Positions 25,301-40,300 of a stretch of 64,000 nucleotides of DNA are shown piece by piece. The position numbers were made by a program, and so were the translations under genes. Source of the DNA: Trichoplusia ni (lineage: Eukaryota > Arthropoda > Insecta > Lepidoptera > Noctuidae); contig NC_039486.1 of assembly GCF_003590095.1 (NCBI RefSeq), positions 5,020,336 to 5,084,335 of the forward strand, in the 5' to 3' direction. Below the pieces are notes generated by a model that saw nothing but the letters and a program-made list of their open reading frames with translations, made no database searches and was not told where the DNA came from. How positions within the stretch are numbered: position 1 is the first letter of the stretch; every line of letters starts with the position of its first letter.

Positions 25301-28300
25301 TTCTTACGTTCGATGTTTGCACAATTTCATAACTTCAACATGCATTCGTGACACGCCTAGGTACGGCCAGCAACAAAAATCGCTGAATTTTGCAAATTTA
25401 GAAGCAGCTACGAATGTTACTTTAATATTTATAATAATTTTTTTTTTTGCGTATTAAAATAATGCCCTATTTTAATACTCAAAAAAAATATTAAATTTTT
25501 GATAAACAAAAAGCTACTTGCATTTTGCAGTGTCAATATGTCTGTCGATATGTCTCTCTCTTTTCATCAAACTAAGCAAATTATTGGCTGTTAGATAACA
25601 CTTATATTACGATTTTATTCAAGCACTTTTATACATTTAACAAACTGACGATCTCACACATTAAAGCGAAATTGCAAAACAAAATAAAAACGTGTTACTT
25701 TCTTATCGCTACATGACCTTTTTACAATAATAAAACGGAATTTAGACCTCCATTTTGGAACGTATAATTGTTAACATACGTTCAGTCTTTTCGTGAACAT
25801 TAAAACAAATAACTTAAAATTATAGTTGCTGTTCTTCTATTTCTATGATTGATTCTCAGACAGATCCTTTGTAAACCTTTTCTAACGTTAGACCTACCAT
25901 CGAACTGCTATTAGCATCTGTTGCTACTTAGCGACTCATGAGTTATCAATTAAGGAAATAATTCCATAATGGTAATACATGCATTAATGTCAACAAACTC
26001 ATTCAACTATTAAAATGTACAGTTTATGCGACAGATGATCGTTACAGGTTCCATCTTTCAACACTTAACTACTATTTAATTAAAGTAAGATGAATGAATG
26101 GCAACATTGAGTGTTTTCTCAATATTATCCATTTGCTCTTGGTACAGAAGCGATTGTTTATAAATCACTTCCTCATTGGCCGCCGAGACGTCCATGTGCG
26201 CGCACGCACGTACGCAGTGCCTGCCAATACCTTTTTTCAGGTTTATAAATTATTTAACACCTATTCTCTTGAATGGCTAGCTATTGGCATCTAAGATATT
26301 TATAGCTCTATGCTAATTGCATCCGTGAGGATTTCTTGGTTTAGGTTTTAATTATTTTGATGATTGTCCTTATATTTTTAAGGGATCTAGATGTTTACCA
26401 AATCTTTCAACACTAGCAGACAACAATTGATTACGATAACCCAGATATTCTTTGCAAAAATACTTGCCATATTCGTAACTGAAATAAACCTGAACACTAC
26501 CGAATTTAGCAAAAGTTTTACCGTTTTACGACCAAGTACAACCTACAAACATACATGCATTCATTACAAAATCTCATTAATTAGTGAAAGAACTTTCTCG
26601 AGTTATAGTCAAAGTAACCGTGTTCATTGATTGTTTTGAAACGGAGCCTTCATCGTCAGCCGATGTATAATTGTTGTTCATCAGAGCATGAGCTCTTCGC
26701 ACATAATTTCGCTACAATTGATACACGAACGAACTCTTGACCTAATAATTAAAATGCTAATTAATTTTCTACGCATTTCTCGATTGTTTTAAAGACAGGT
26801 TTTTGCAACAAGTTTATGATGTGTTGCACCTATGTATTTGAAGCCGGTCTAAAAGTGCATCACTATTCAATGTCAGGTACTGTGACTTTCTAAGTGGTTT
26901 GAAGACTTGACTGACCTACAGTGAAGGCCAAACTCATCTAACTGTTGATGAAACGTTTGGCCTTTAATGGTTTTCCCACAAAAGGGTTTTAACATGAAGT
27001 ATTATTATCAAGACAAATGATTGTCATTGTTTAGACAGAAAATTAAAAAAAATTGTTAGTACAGTGGCAAAAAGAGGCGAAATATGAACCACAACTATAA
27101 TGTATGTCTTCGAGATTATTGAAAGCGTTGACCGGACCATTGCCTCTATACTATTTTATTTCTATACGTGGTCAATGCTCTGTAGCAATAAATGGACAAA
27201 CTGATACTTCAGTTATGAGTCGATAGATAAATATAGTGTTCATACATACACACCTACCTAAATGCTAATTATTTGAATCACTGCAATCGGTAACTACCTA
27301 ATTTATTATTTTGAAAATAAAAACAAACTACAAGTGTGTGTTGAATTGTTAAAACCTGAATAATCATTGTGAAAGTTAGGCTTCGTTCAAAGGTCATTGC
27401 TCGAATGGCGTGATTTTCTTTATGTAATAATGACAGTATTTACGACAAATTACTTTTAGTGTGTTACATTGTGACTAGTAATTTAATTTTGTATAATTCT
27501 TCATATTGTCATTAACATGACAAAAATCCCTTTCATATATATCAATGTAAATATCAACACTATATAGAAGACAAACTCAACCGATATCTAGTCTGAACGT
27601 ACAGTACAACACTGTATACTTACTCTTATAATATGGAATCTAAATCTTGCTGTGTCTTTTTAAACAAACATAATATTTAATAAGTAAACGACTGTTCTAC
27701 AAAGATTGTTGTTTTACTTTCTGTTTTAGACGTACCTATTATATTAAAAAAAAACATAAGTGCCAAGTCACCTAAACAAATGACATACAGCAAAATAATC
27801 GGCTTCTTTAATAAATCAATTGTACTGAAGTGCGAAGTTATAAGTACATTATACGGTTTGTTTACCTAGGCAGCACGTTATGCGAGGCCGACGTTTGTAA
27901 TACAATACACTGTAGCCAATATCCTTTAGCCAGCCAATGTATGATTAATTATAAATGAAGGAACATGATACCTAATTAAAGTCTACCGACAGGGCAGCGG
28001 CGGGAAGAGAAACTGTTTACATTTGTGAAACTATGAGTATGAGACTATCTGAATGAATATTATATAGAGGTAAGAAACGATATGGAAGAAAAAAATATTT
28101 TTCTTTAACAAGCCACGTTATTTGTAATTGCGATAGGCTAAATATAAACTTTTTTTCCAGGTTGAAGCACTACTACAGCTTTACGCAACATAAATGAATA
28201 TATCCTAAAAAAAATATATTAATCCTCAAAATAATTTATAGAAATTTCAGCAATCACAACCTTTTCGGTCTTTGGACTTCGAAACGTTGTGCCTCTTTTT

Positions 28301-31300
28301 CTCTCCGTACCTTAGAAAGCCGTTCTCCTGTTATCGAACATGTCGGTATGCGTCTATCATCTCATCAAAATATGAAAGCGAACAAACAGAAAGTGCTCCG
28401 TGTGTGAACATTCACTGGTAATACCTATTGAGAAAGGCTAAGCAAAGTACGATCAAAAATACATTACTATAATTATGAAGAGAGCTCATGTGTAATACTA
28501 ACACAAAATTCTCGTGTTACGGTAGCTGTAATTGGAATCCTCGGAAACGGCTCGACAGATTCTCACGAAATTATGTGTGCATATTAGGTAGGTCTGAGAA
28601 TCGGACAACGTCTATCTTTCATGCACCCATTTTTTATTATTCTGTCTGTGTATATCACGTGTTATTATTATAATATTCGATTCAGATCTGCATCGGTTCC
28701 GAAACTAGTCGGGCTATCCCGATACACGTGATTTAACCGTTACGAAATAAATAATCATGTAAAATATTCCAATTCCATAAAAACACATGTTTTCACGAGG
28801 ACAGCTGCTTTGGTAACGATGGATTTTACAATAGGTTCTCATAAAAGTAGTTTCACTAATTACTAATGTATATTTCACCGAAAGCTACAATTTAATGTTT
28901 GTTTACTGTTTGCTCGAACTTTGAAATCTTCTTGTACATTATTGTATCAAGTACTCCTTTAACTATCGGCAATTAGACATCAAATCTAACGTAATATTTT
29001 CTTAATGAAACGTTTCCAATTACAGAGTAGGCTTCAGTAATGTTCAGTGATCACAACAGTTTCTCAGAAGATGTTTTGCAAAGAAAACGTTCAGTCACTT
29101 CCTAAGACTTTGTAATCAATTAACTGACAACAAACGAACATTATGTGATAATTATTAGCTAAGCGACTAATTTATGTTCAAGCGGTTCCATTAGTTTTAA
29201 TTTGTTGAGGAATTTTCTTTCAAAGTCAACCATAATATACTGTTAGAGAATGTTCATAGCTATTGACATAATAGCCAGTGTCTTACAATCATTAGAGTAT
29301 GGAAAAAGATAAGATGTTTGTATTTAAAATTAGTGTTTTCGTCGGAATACTTCTTTTTGACGAAGAACCGAAGAAAAGATACCTTTAAGTTCATACCGTG
29401 TGAGCTACATAACATTTCGTCATATTATAAACTAGCTGTTGCCCGCGACTTCGTTCCCGTGGGTAGAAGAAGATGTAAGTTATGATTTATACCCCTCCTG
29501 TTTTTTTTTCACATTTTCCATTGTATCTTCGCTCCTATTAGTCGCAGCTTGATGGTTTATAGCCTAAAGCCTTCCTCGATTAATTGTCTACTCAACACAA
29601 AAAGAATTTTTCAATTTGGACCAGTAGTTCCTGAGATTAGCGCGTTCAAACAAACAAACAAACAAACTCTTCAGGTTTATATATTAGTATAGATTCATGA
29701 ATTATTTACTCTGCTATAAACAACGTATACGTTACTGTATAAGTTTAATTATACATAATTATGCACTCATCCACCTAAATTCACTGAGCGGGAAGTGTCG
29801 TGGGTTCGATTTCGATCCGACAGTAGAACAAGCATTTATATTTTTTATGATCCACGAATGCGTTTTTTGAGTCTGGGTGTCCTTGTGCAAGTAGCTTGAA
29901 TGTGGGTGGAGCCCTACGCGACACAAGGATTAAATTCTTATTTTCAAGCAACAAAATATATAAGCTATTAAACAAAATGCGCAATCGACCTGACAATGTG
30001 GCAAGCTTTTCAGATAAACAATCTCTAAATCCTTGCGTAATGAGTATAAATAGCTTCAAAATAAAAATTGGTTACCACGAAATGACGTCAAACGTTCGAA
30101 AACTATAAGAATGACAATTATCACGCGTTAATTTAAATAGATTTTAATTATACGTGTAACCACAGACACCTACGTCGTAATCTGTTTTAAATTGGACAAC
30201 CAATCAGCCATGTTTTGCCAACACAACGTTTTAATTATCACTGTAATAATAAAGACTAATTAACAGCTCTTCAGATAGTTAATTATTCATTACGAAACTT
30301 TCCGTCTTTAATGTCAAACTTAACAAAGGGAGTGAAGTGTATTTATAGCAAATATGTGTTATTTAAATAAATTATGAAATTTTTTTGGTGATTGTGTTTT
30401 AGACGTATCATAATATCCTTGGAGATGATGAGATCAAACAAGCTATATAATTTATATACCTACATAATTGGTCTGAAATAAAATAAAATACTCGTATTTT
30501 AAACAAAATAAGGTCTGTACAGCGAGTGTATAAAAAAAACATACTACGTAGATAGGATGACTTCTTTTATCATTACTTTTTATCTCAGCGGGAGCACAAT
30601 TCACGTTGTGGTTAACAAACTACATGTGTATCATTGCTGGTGCACGATATTCATTTATTTTACTTCATAGGTACTGCAATTGCATTGCAACCAATTACGT
30701 AAATTGATGATATTTAAATATTCCAGTTAAAATGCTGCTACTGATAATGTAAAACATATTAGACACTTATATAATCCGGGAAAGTAATTTTCTTCTTAAT
30801 TTTAGCACTAAAAAGAAAAGAAAGATTTTCATTGTTTCATTTAGGATATGAAACGTGATTATTAACGATATTGCAAATATTGGATCGACCGCATCAAGTG
30901 TAGCTTAACCTGTGATCGATCAACTTTTGCAGTTGTAGAGACAAATAGCTATTTATGAACATCACTTTGTAATTTAATTTTGTGATTAAGAAGTTTGCGT
31001 TTTAAGTTTATTTTTATTGCGTAAAGCGTCCTTAGTGATAGAACTGTTAAGAGGTCGGCGGTGAAAGGATGAGGTCTTTGCATTATCGTCTATCTGTGTC
31101 AATGGCAAAGTTAGCTTAAATATATTAGTCTTATGAATAAGTGCATACGATTGCTGTATCATTATTACCTGCCTAAGTATTTAACCGTAAAACTTTAAGC
31201 AAATGTAGAAAAGGCTGCGAAAAGCAAAAATATCGGTTTATAAAAAGTTTAATATACTCTTCTTTAGATTGACCTACCACCTTCTATTGTTAGACAAAGT

Positions 31301-34300
31301 ATTAAATACATAAACGAGACCAGGCCTTCATTCAACAGTAGTCTATACAGAATAGATGATGATGATGTTAAGCTTGGATAAGAAAAAAACAGCTCCTCTA
31401 TTAAAAACAGAGGCAAAAGTGGGTTTCAACAATTACTTAGATCCGTTACACTTCATACCTATCGTAGAGAACAAGATTTATGATGTGATCAACCACAACA
31501 AGTCCATGTTATTATATCATAATGATACATTTCATTATATAAATGACAGTTATCACTTTTACTGGGAATCATAGTATGTAAACATGACGGCTATACCTAA
31601 TGAAGTCAATTAATAACCGATAACTATGTTATGATTTATAAACATCAACTAAACGACCCGTTTCAGACATTGAAGGTAGAAATATATCAAACTAGCGGTT
31701 GCTCGCGGTTTCGCCCGCATATTATAGCTGCAAAGCATGATTCTTTAATGAAGGAAACCGTTTAATGCGCTGTCAGCCTTCATCATCATCATCATCTTCA
31801 TCCACTGCCTTTCTCGTCCTAATTTCTAAGGTCCTGTGCCAGCTTCATCCAGACTCGACTCGAGACCTTTACTTTGTCGTCATGCTTAAAGACCGCAATA
31901 ATATGCCTTAAGGCGACTGCCCACTACACCGTTCCATACCATGACCGTTCTAAGAACGTGTCAGGAAAAAAATATTCTCTGTATTAAAAAGTACGCGACC
32001 ATGCCCACTAGCCCGTGCCGTTACCGACCAGCATCGTCGCCTTTTTAATGTAGAGAATATTTTTTTGCCGGACACGTCCATAGCACGGTCATGTTATGGA
32101 ACGGTGTAATGGGCAGACTCCTTTAAGGAAAGATGGTAAAGTAAAAACCTCCTGATATTAATAATAAACGTCTTCGCTATAATCCATTGTACTAATTTAA
32201 ATATTTAATGTCGGATTTACAATGAATAAATTTCAGAGTTTTACAATTTACATAAATGCATAATGGCTATTCTTATTACATGGAAAAATTATGTTTCGTC
32301 TCTATAAAAGAAACTTTAAATTACGCGTATATTATGGCTGTGAAATCGTTTTTGTTATGCAAGTACTATTTAAACGTTTCACATTTTTTTGAGTGACCAT
32401 TTGGATACAATAGTTTTGTTCAGTCAAAATATATGTTTAGGATAGGAAAATATTGCAGCTAGAGATCTTAAATAACCATTTATTTTTCTATTATATACCT
32501 ACGTGTTTTAAGAATGAACTCAGGTTTGTAGCTAGTTAAACAAAAACTCAAGTGTATTAAGTTGTAATAGACATAATATAATATTTCAACATGAGTCATA
32601 GGGACATGAACACTGTCGTATATAGCCAGGAGTCACAGGTTCGAGTCTAGTCTTTTCCATTGTATACTAGGTGATGCCCGCAGGCCCGCTCGCTACAAAT
32701 CGAAGACGATCCCATGGGAACATAAAATCGTAATAAAAACTATCCAATTTGTTAATCCTGGTTATAAACTATCTGTTCCTAGTACTCTAGTCCTCCTACT
32801 CCGCGTGAAAGAGGGACAAGCATCCATACAAAAAAATTCTCGTTTATAATATAAGAAAGATAGTAAGATTTGTATTTAATTGCAAATAATATCCGCTTCA
32901 CAGCGCGGCGCTATCTGCGTATTAAATAATAAAGATTATCGCATGATTCACATTAATTTACCGAGTTACCGACCAGGTTAAAGTTTAAGTAGATACTATT
33001 ATAATTATAATTGCTATCTTGATTTGCATGTAGAGGCACAACTGCTTATAAATATTAGAATAGTCCAGTCATTTTGGACTATTTAAACCCCTGTCTGAAG
33101 AATAATTTCTAGTAACCGAATGTTTTGAAAAAGTGAAAGATTTACATTGATATCATGTCGGTTAAAGAAGTAAACTTTAAATGGTCAGAAAAATCAAGCT
33201 CAGACTTCAATTAAGGCAATTGTATACAAAAAATGTCATGCAATTGTCTACAAAAAATGATACGTTGACGACTTTTGATATTACCAGTAAAAAATAAAAA
33301 CCATTTAAACCTACGAATTACTTAGTTAATATTCATAGACTGTTCGGAAAGAATTGCTTCTCCTCTCTTCTAACGATACGCTGACGATGGTCTCTCCTTT
33401 GTTTCAGAACAAAAACAAATTCTAAAGAATGTATCCGGGACGTTCAAGCCTGGAGAACTGACTGCCATAATGGGTCCTTCGGGAGCTGGCAAGACTACAC
33501 TCCTCAACATCCTCGCTGGATACTCGTAAGTACCTAGTTGCTAGTACAAACTGCTAATATAAAGTAAAAGTCAGTGAGATCTAAGAGAATAATGGGCGTT
33601 GTCGGGGACTTGCCGATTTTCGGACTTGAATTTTGAACTTTTCAAATCACTGATTGCAACCAGAACAAACATTTGTGTTATGACCGCAATATTTTGTCAT
33701 GTGTCTCGGTGTAATATCTCTATAATAGTTCGTATTTAGAATCTATACTTCCATATCTATACTTTATTCTAATATATAAAGCTGAAGAGTTTGTTTTTTT
33801 GAACGCGCTAATCTCAGGAACTACTGGTCCAAATTGAAAAAATATTTTTGTGTTGAATAGACCATTCATCGAGGAAGGCTTTAGGCTATAAACCATCACG
33901 CTGCGACTAATAGGAGCTAAGATATATGGAAAGTGTGAAAAAAACCCGGCAGGTATACCTAAATCATAACTTATATCTTCTACCCACGGGGACGAAGTCG
34001 CGGGAAACAGCTAGTATTTTATATCAGTTTCTAGTAACATAGAAAGTTTGCTTGGTTTGAGCACTGTCTGCGTCGCGTAGTATGGCACTTGTTGGATATC
34101 TATTAAAATGTTCAACACGAAAAGCTAACTGTATATCCAGGATTCCATTTATCACTGGTCCAAACTATAAAAACCTGCGTTGACACCCATTGTCCCACTA
34201 TGCAGTTCTAAGTTATTCTGCAAGGAGTACCTTATTAACCTCAACAACTCGGTAAACAGGCAATAAAATGCGATAATTAGCTTTAACTTATTATTAGTCT

Positions 34301-37300
34301 ACGTAATTACAGGTTAGGATAAAGGGCTATAATGAATATACATAACTACTTTAAATGACATAGTGGGCTTAAGACTGGCTACCTTGACAATTGTTTAAAA
34401 ACGACTCGTGTGCCTTTGTCTTAGCCAAAGACTATAGAAATTCATTTGTGTTCATAATTACCGAATGTTTACTAAAATGAGTAGCTACATCGGGCCAGTT
34501 CTGCACCGCTAAATTAAAAACATAATTATGTTATGTTTATATTTAAACGCCCATTGTAGGCTCTGTGAAGATGCTACCTCAATAACATGGAACAATAATA
34601 AATACCTTAATACCTTATGAATGATCAACCGTAATTAAACAAAAATAAACTTTATTTGTTTTGCACTTAAGGTTCTTTAATTAAGCAATATCTACTTGTT
34701 AACTTGCTATTAATTCCCTTATTCATGGTTATTGCATAATAAAAAAATTATCAGTTTTTCATCCATATGCAGATGTCAAAAACCGGTATATTTCATAAGA
34801 ATTTTTGTGTCAAGAGTATGATTAAGGAGGCTTATTGTCAAGACTTGAAAACTTTTAAAGGTCGCTTACGACTTAATCATTTTGACGATAATCACATATG
34901 CATACATATTTTTATTAATAACTTCTAATCCAAGACTAGAATAAATCAAATTTCTAGCTTCTCATAATATTTCAGGTTTAACAAAAACAAATGCATTTTT
35001 TTATATTTACACTGTAATACTTTTTATTAAACGGAACAAGATGGGAATTTATTATTTAAACTATCCTTTTAAACCGTTAGAACGCGAGGAGCAAAAGGCG
35101 AGATATACATCAACGGCGTATGCGCGTGCGCATCGAAATCGTCTGGACGCGGCGGAGCGAGATACATCCGCCAACACGATGACCTGCGTGAGCATCTGAC
35201 TGTGTACGAAGCCATGTCTCTTGCGGCTGCTCTTAAACTGGCCGACTTTACTGCCCATGAGAGGAAAGAAAAGGTATATTATTACTTTCTACGCTGAAAC
35301 GCGAAAATGCTGTTTTGCTGATAACTTAAGACCGACACTGAAAGAAGAATTTTAAATATTAACTTGAATGGAAATTTTGACTTTGACGTTTCTGTGAAAA
35401 TCCTTTGGCAGATTTTGAAATAAATCTTCCTAGTTTTCAAATTCTTTTACTTATCACATTATCAAACTAGGCCAAAGGACGTGTAACTGCTTAACTGCAG
35501 AATAGAGCGCTATTCGTATATTATTTGTTAACAAGATAAAGACAAAGTTATTTTCGAATAAAACGCTGCAAATTCAGACCCAAACTAACGTTTTCCACTG
35601 TTACAGGTGTACGAGATCCTTGCCTTGCTAGGTCTGAGCGGCACAGCGCAGACCCTCTGCCGCGACCTCTCCGGAGGGCAGCGGCGACGTCTGGCTGTAG
35701 CCTTCGAACTACTCTCTGACCCCTCACTTATGTTCCTGGATGAGCCTACCACGTAAGTTCCCCTGCAATGATTAAAAAAAACCATGGACAAAAAGTTCCT
35801 TAACCGGTAATGATTTTAAACAAACCCTGGTCAAAATCTTAACCGCTGTCGTTAATAAAAAATAATAATTGGAAAGCACTAATTCCTCCTCAAAATGCAA
35901 GACTTCTTAGATTCTTCTAGATTTCACTCTGTAATGATACCATCGTTCTAAATTAAGATCGAGTATCGACCGAGTGTTATCAGCTGTTTAAAGTTTATAC
36001 GGAAGAACAAATATTTGCTTTTGAGAAAGTTGATTACGTTCACGGAAGCGGTCTGCTTAAACACATCCCCGAGACATATCGGATGCTTTATAAAGCATTA
36101 CGCCAGAAAACCTTGATACACAAAGATAATGCCACAAATCGTGCGAAGGTTATCAAATACTGATTCAAATTTTAAATTGTACATAATTAAGTTTTTTGTC
36201 TAAACCGTTTTAACCACCAAAAATGTGTCTCGGTAAATTTTCAAACCACTCAAATTTGGTACATCAATTTAAGGCAAAAAAAAAACTCGATAACCCTTAC
36301 GACCTAAGAAGACGTAATTCCTATGTTAATTTACTAGTTCAAAAGGTTGAAACACTTGGCGAATTAGTTCTTAACCATGGTTAAGCGGAAGGTTCGTTAA
36401 TGAGCACATTATTATTACTGCGACAAAACACCGTCATTACGATGTGATTCCCTGATTAGATATGCTTTTTGTTTTGCCAAACAATGCTGTGTATTGTTCT
36501 GCTATGGAAATTGGTCACGGACGAGACGACCCGCAAAATTTCCGTGCCCGTACTTGGAATAGGGAAAAACTATAAATTTATATCACCTTGGAATTCGGAT
36601 TTCGTTATCCTTGGTAAACAAGAGCTAAACGGACTTGAAGAAAACATTAAAAAAAATAGACATCACCTAGTGATTCTAAATAAGGATATGTTGAACTACC
36701 TTAATAGTGAAGGTTCATATACAAATAGTCGAATAACACTGAAGTTTGAAAAATGTTGGTTGAGCTAAGACACACAATCTATTTTTGTTTTGTATACTGG
36801 TAGTTCAAGTTTTCCATGCATCATTTCTTCTTTCCCCAGGGGTTTGGACTCTTCAGCGTCGGCCTCTCTTATAGCACTGCTAAACAGCTTGGCTAGAGGC
36901 GGCCGGACCCTCATCGCCACAATCCACCAGCCTTCCGCCCTGCTCTTCGAGAAAATCGATGCTGTCTACTGCTTACAAGCTGGCAACACCTTGTACAGTG
37001 GACCCCGAGCAAGATTGATACCAGCGTTAGCAAGCGCTGGCCTTAACTGCCCACCTTACCATAACCCAGCTGATTTCTGTGAGTATTCTCAGCATTGTAA
37101 TACAATAATTATCTTTATTTCGTGAAGCGTAAAGTTAAAAATAATAAAAACGTACTAAACTGTGACAAATTGCGTGAGAAATTCAACAGTTATTTATAGT
37201 TTCAATTACAGAATTATGTTGGGATTATAAATAACTGTTGAATTAAACCCTTTAGTTTTGAAAGACAATATATCTAAGCTAAAATTTAAATCATATAATT

Positions 37301-40300
37301 TACAATATATATTGTAAATTAGTGTAGTATTTAGCTCAGTCCGTAGGATATATATCCCTTGGACTGAGCTAAATACATTGATATGACTGACACATAGATT
37401 CGCCGTACTCCTATCGACCCATCGCTAAACACGCGTTGAATATAAATTATAATACCCATAAGGTCTTGTCATATACAGCTTCATATGCCTACATAATTAT
37501 CGGCCCTCCATCCGGCTTTATAACAACTCAACTGATACATTTTACGACCCATTTAAATGAAATATTAATACAATGGTAAGAAACTGGTTTCATTGATTAA
37601 AAATGAAGAAGGACTTTTTGAACTTTTGAACTATCGTTAAGCATCACATGTTTAAAACTGAGATTTGCGAGCAAGGGTTAAGAATTAACATATTTATTAT
37701 ATCGAATTAACAACTTATGCTGATAAGCATTTTTATTATAGATATTCAAAGTCACATTTTACTTATAGATTTTAAATTTCGAATACAATAGTTTGCATAA
37801 TTATGCTTTCCAAAAATCATGCCGCCGGCGGTTAATTCATAATCGAACTCTACAATACCTTGAATTTAAAACTGTTCTTAAAAAAGTATCGTAATTTCCA
37901 CAAAGAAGCGTCATTGATGACACAAAACTCTAAAGGTCGTCCATGCCGTGGCAATGACCTAATAATTTCCTTACCTGCTCTCAATATTGGGTACAATATA
38001 CCGTTATTGCAAGGCATGCATGTAGCGTAGAGTTCAACCGGCATGCATATCACACTTTGCATTCTATTGTAGAAATCTGAGGATGGCAATGGCATATTTA
38101 ATAAAAAAATAATTGGCAAATTGTGTCTACTAGAGATGTGCAACATGTGCAAATTCGGTGACTTTTTGACTAATACAATCCTCCATTTTTACACTATAGT
38201 TACAAAACTGAGCAATTTTCGAATATGACATAAGTAAAACTAAATATTATTTAGTATTCGGTAATTTGGTAAATCCAGCTTTAGAATATATAGCAACAAA
38301 ACAAAATCATTTTTTAAATTAAGAGTTTCGATAAATTATTAATTCATCAGTATGATGATTTATAATTGACGGCTATAAATTTAAGTAACAATACCAGCTA
38401 TTATATTGTAATTCGAAATCGTATCTTGAACTTTTTATTGAGTCATACACATCGTAATATATGCACTTACATTGTACGGTCAGGCTGGCACTTGACAAGT
38501 TATGATTACGCAAGAAACCCCATGGTAGAAGAAAATATTACACCATTACCTAAGTTTAAGTTGCGTAATAATACCAATAGGTGTAGATATATTGGTAACC
38601 AAAGACCGGTTGTTTAGATAAGATCGAATTATTAGTGAAAAGGTGCACCTTTCTACCATGAAGGTCGTCTGTTCTAATTTAAATAAGGTCTTTGCATTCC
38701 TTATTGGGGAAAGTTAACACCATGAAAGAATGGAAATTGGACTAAAATGACACTATTCGTATTGTCTTAAACATTTTGCCTACGCAATAATTAGAAATTC
38801 ATTACGGGGCGGAACACTCACTGTCAATACAATGAATTTTCAATAATAAGATGCTTAAGAGTTTTACGGATAGCATCATTTTTATCCTATTTCCTTTAAT
38901 TCATCTGCCAATTCTGCCATTATGTATAACGAGCTCCTCCGTCGAAGACACGTTAAATTGGGGCCTGATGCATTTTTGACCGTTCTTACAAGTAGTTAGA
39001 AGTCTGACAATCAGTCTAATCTCTATGGGGTATCGTGTTGCCCAGGTAACTGGGTTGAGGAGGTCAGATAGGCAGTCGCTCCTTGTAAAGCACTGGTACT
39101 TAGCTAAATCCGGTTAGACTAGAAGATGGCCCCTGATATAGTTGGGAAAAGGCTAGGCCGATGAGTACGGAGCAGTAAAAAGTTAAACCGAATCGCTAGA
39201 CGAATGTAACACGTGTAACCTTGATTAATATAGGCCACTTTGCCAAAATTAATTTGTTACTTTAATCATATCTTCTAATGACTTCTAATACACGTATCTT
39301 AGATAAATTAGAGTAAACCCTGAACAGCTTTATCGAAGGATGTTAGATATTTTGTGTATAAGTCAAGTAATCAAAACTAGATAACATTTAATCAATCATT
39401 GTAATCATCTAAACATGTCACACGTATTTATTTATTTTTTGTAAAATGTTGATGATTCCTTAAGAATCCTATATACCTACGAATATTCATTCTATAGATA
39501 GAGGAAGGAAATTAGAAGTTTGTAATAACGAGATCTTTATTCTAAAGCGGAGTATGTTATAAGCTCAGAATAATGAATGCCTTCTTTTAATACAAAGTGT
39601 TGAAAGTTTTAAACTCGCATGAATAAAACATGCCTACCTACATATATTCTCCTTATTTTCGTATGTCTGATATATGTCAGTCAGTGTCAGAGTTTAAGCC
39701 AGGACAGCCGCTAGTATGATTCTTAGATGTCTTTAAATACACTTAAAAAAATCTAATGACAATCTATTCTAGTGACTTAGGTACTAAGACGAATATTGAT
39801 TCTACGTAACTAAAGGATGCCTTTGAAACCTCCGTAACCTTTAACAGAAATTGTATATTCGAAATGGCTAAAAATACTTATTTTAATTTTCAGTGATGGA
39901 GGTAGCATCAGGCGAATATGAAGTGGACTTAGTGAAAAGCGCACAGACTATGGCCCAGTTCAAACCCGCAGCGATCGCGAACGGCAGCTGGGAAAGTCAC
40001 ATTCCAACTATACCTGCTCTACCGAGCCCTATGGGTATGTCACTACTTTAAACTAGTTCCGAAAGTAGCAAAAGCTGTGCTAACTAAATTGGTAAGATAC
40101 GACTAGTATTTAGATATACAGACTTAATTAGACCGTTCACTATCGATGTTGTATTGGGGGGAGTTGTAGAGGAAGTCTTGGAAATTGCTAGAACTAACGA
40201 TTACAGGATGCCAACCTGTTATGTTCTTAAGATGGATCTCATGCGAAATAAAACAGTATTGAACATTAGTTTAATTCGATTCCAAAAATTGGTTTCTTAA

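Larger units (their letters stand above)
19354..33407 (+). other. 14-kb intron 1 of ABCG gene 1
   Basis: Bounded by g|gtaagt and tttcag. It holds Helitron-like copies, a SINE, a TTAA MITE and other repeats. A GC-richer patch at about 22690-22790 (gtgttccgcgcctactgaac) stays unexplained. No nested gene recognised. Confidence 0.8.

Noticed and set aside
36469..36768. 99-codon open frame just upstream of exon 5 of ABCG gene 1
   Set aside because: It lies wholly in intron 4, matches no domain, and the ABCG reading frame is continuous without it.
37850..38152. 100-codon minus-strand frame in intron 5
   Set aside because: No splice context, promoter or recognisable domain; length is reachable by chance in 64 kb.
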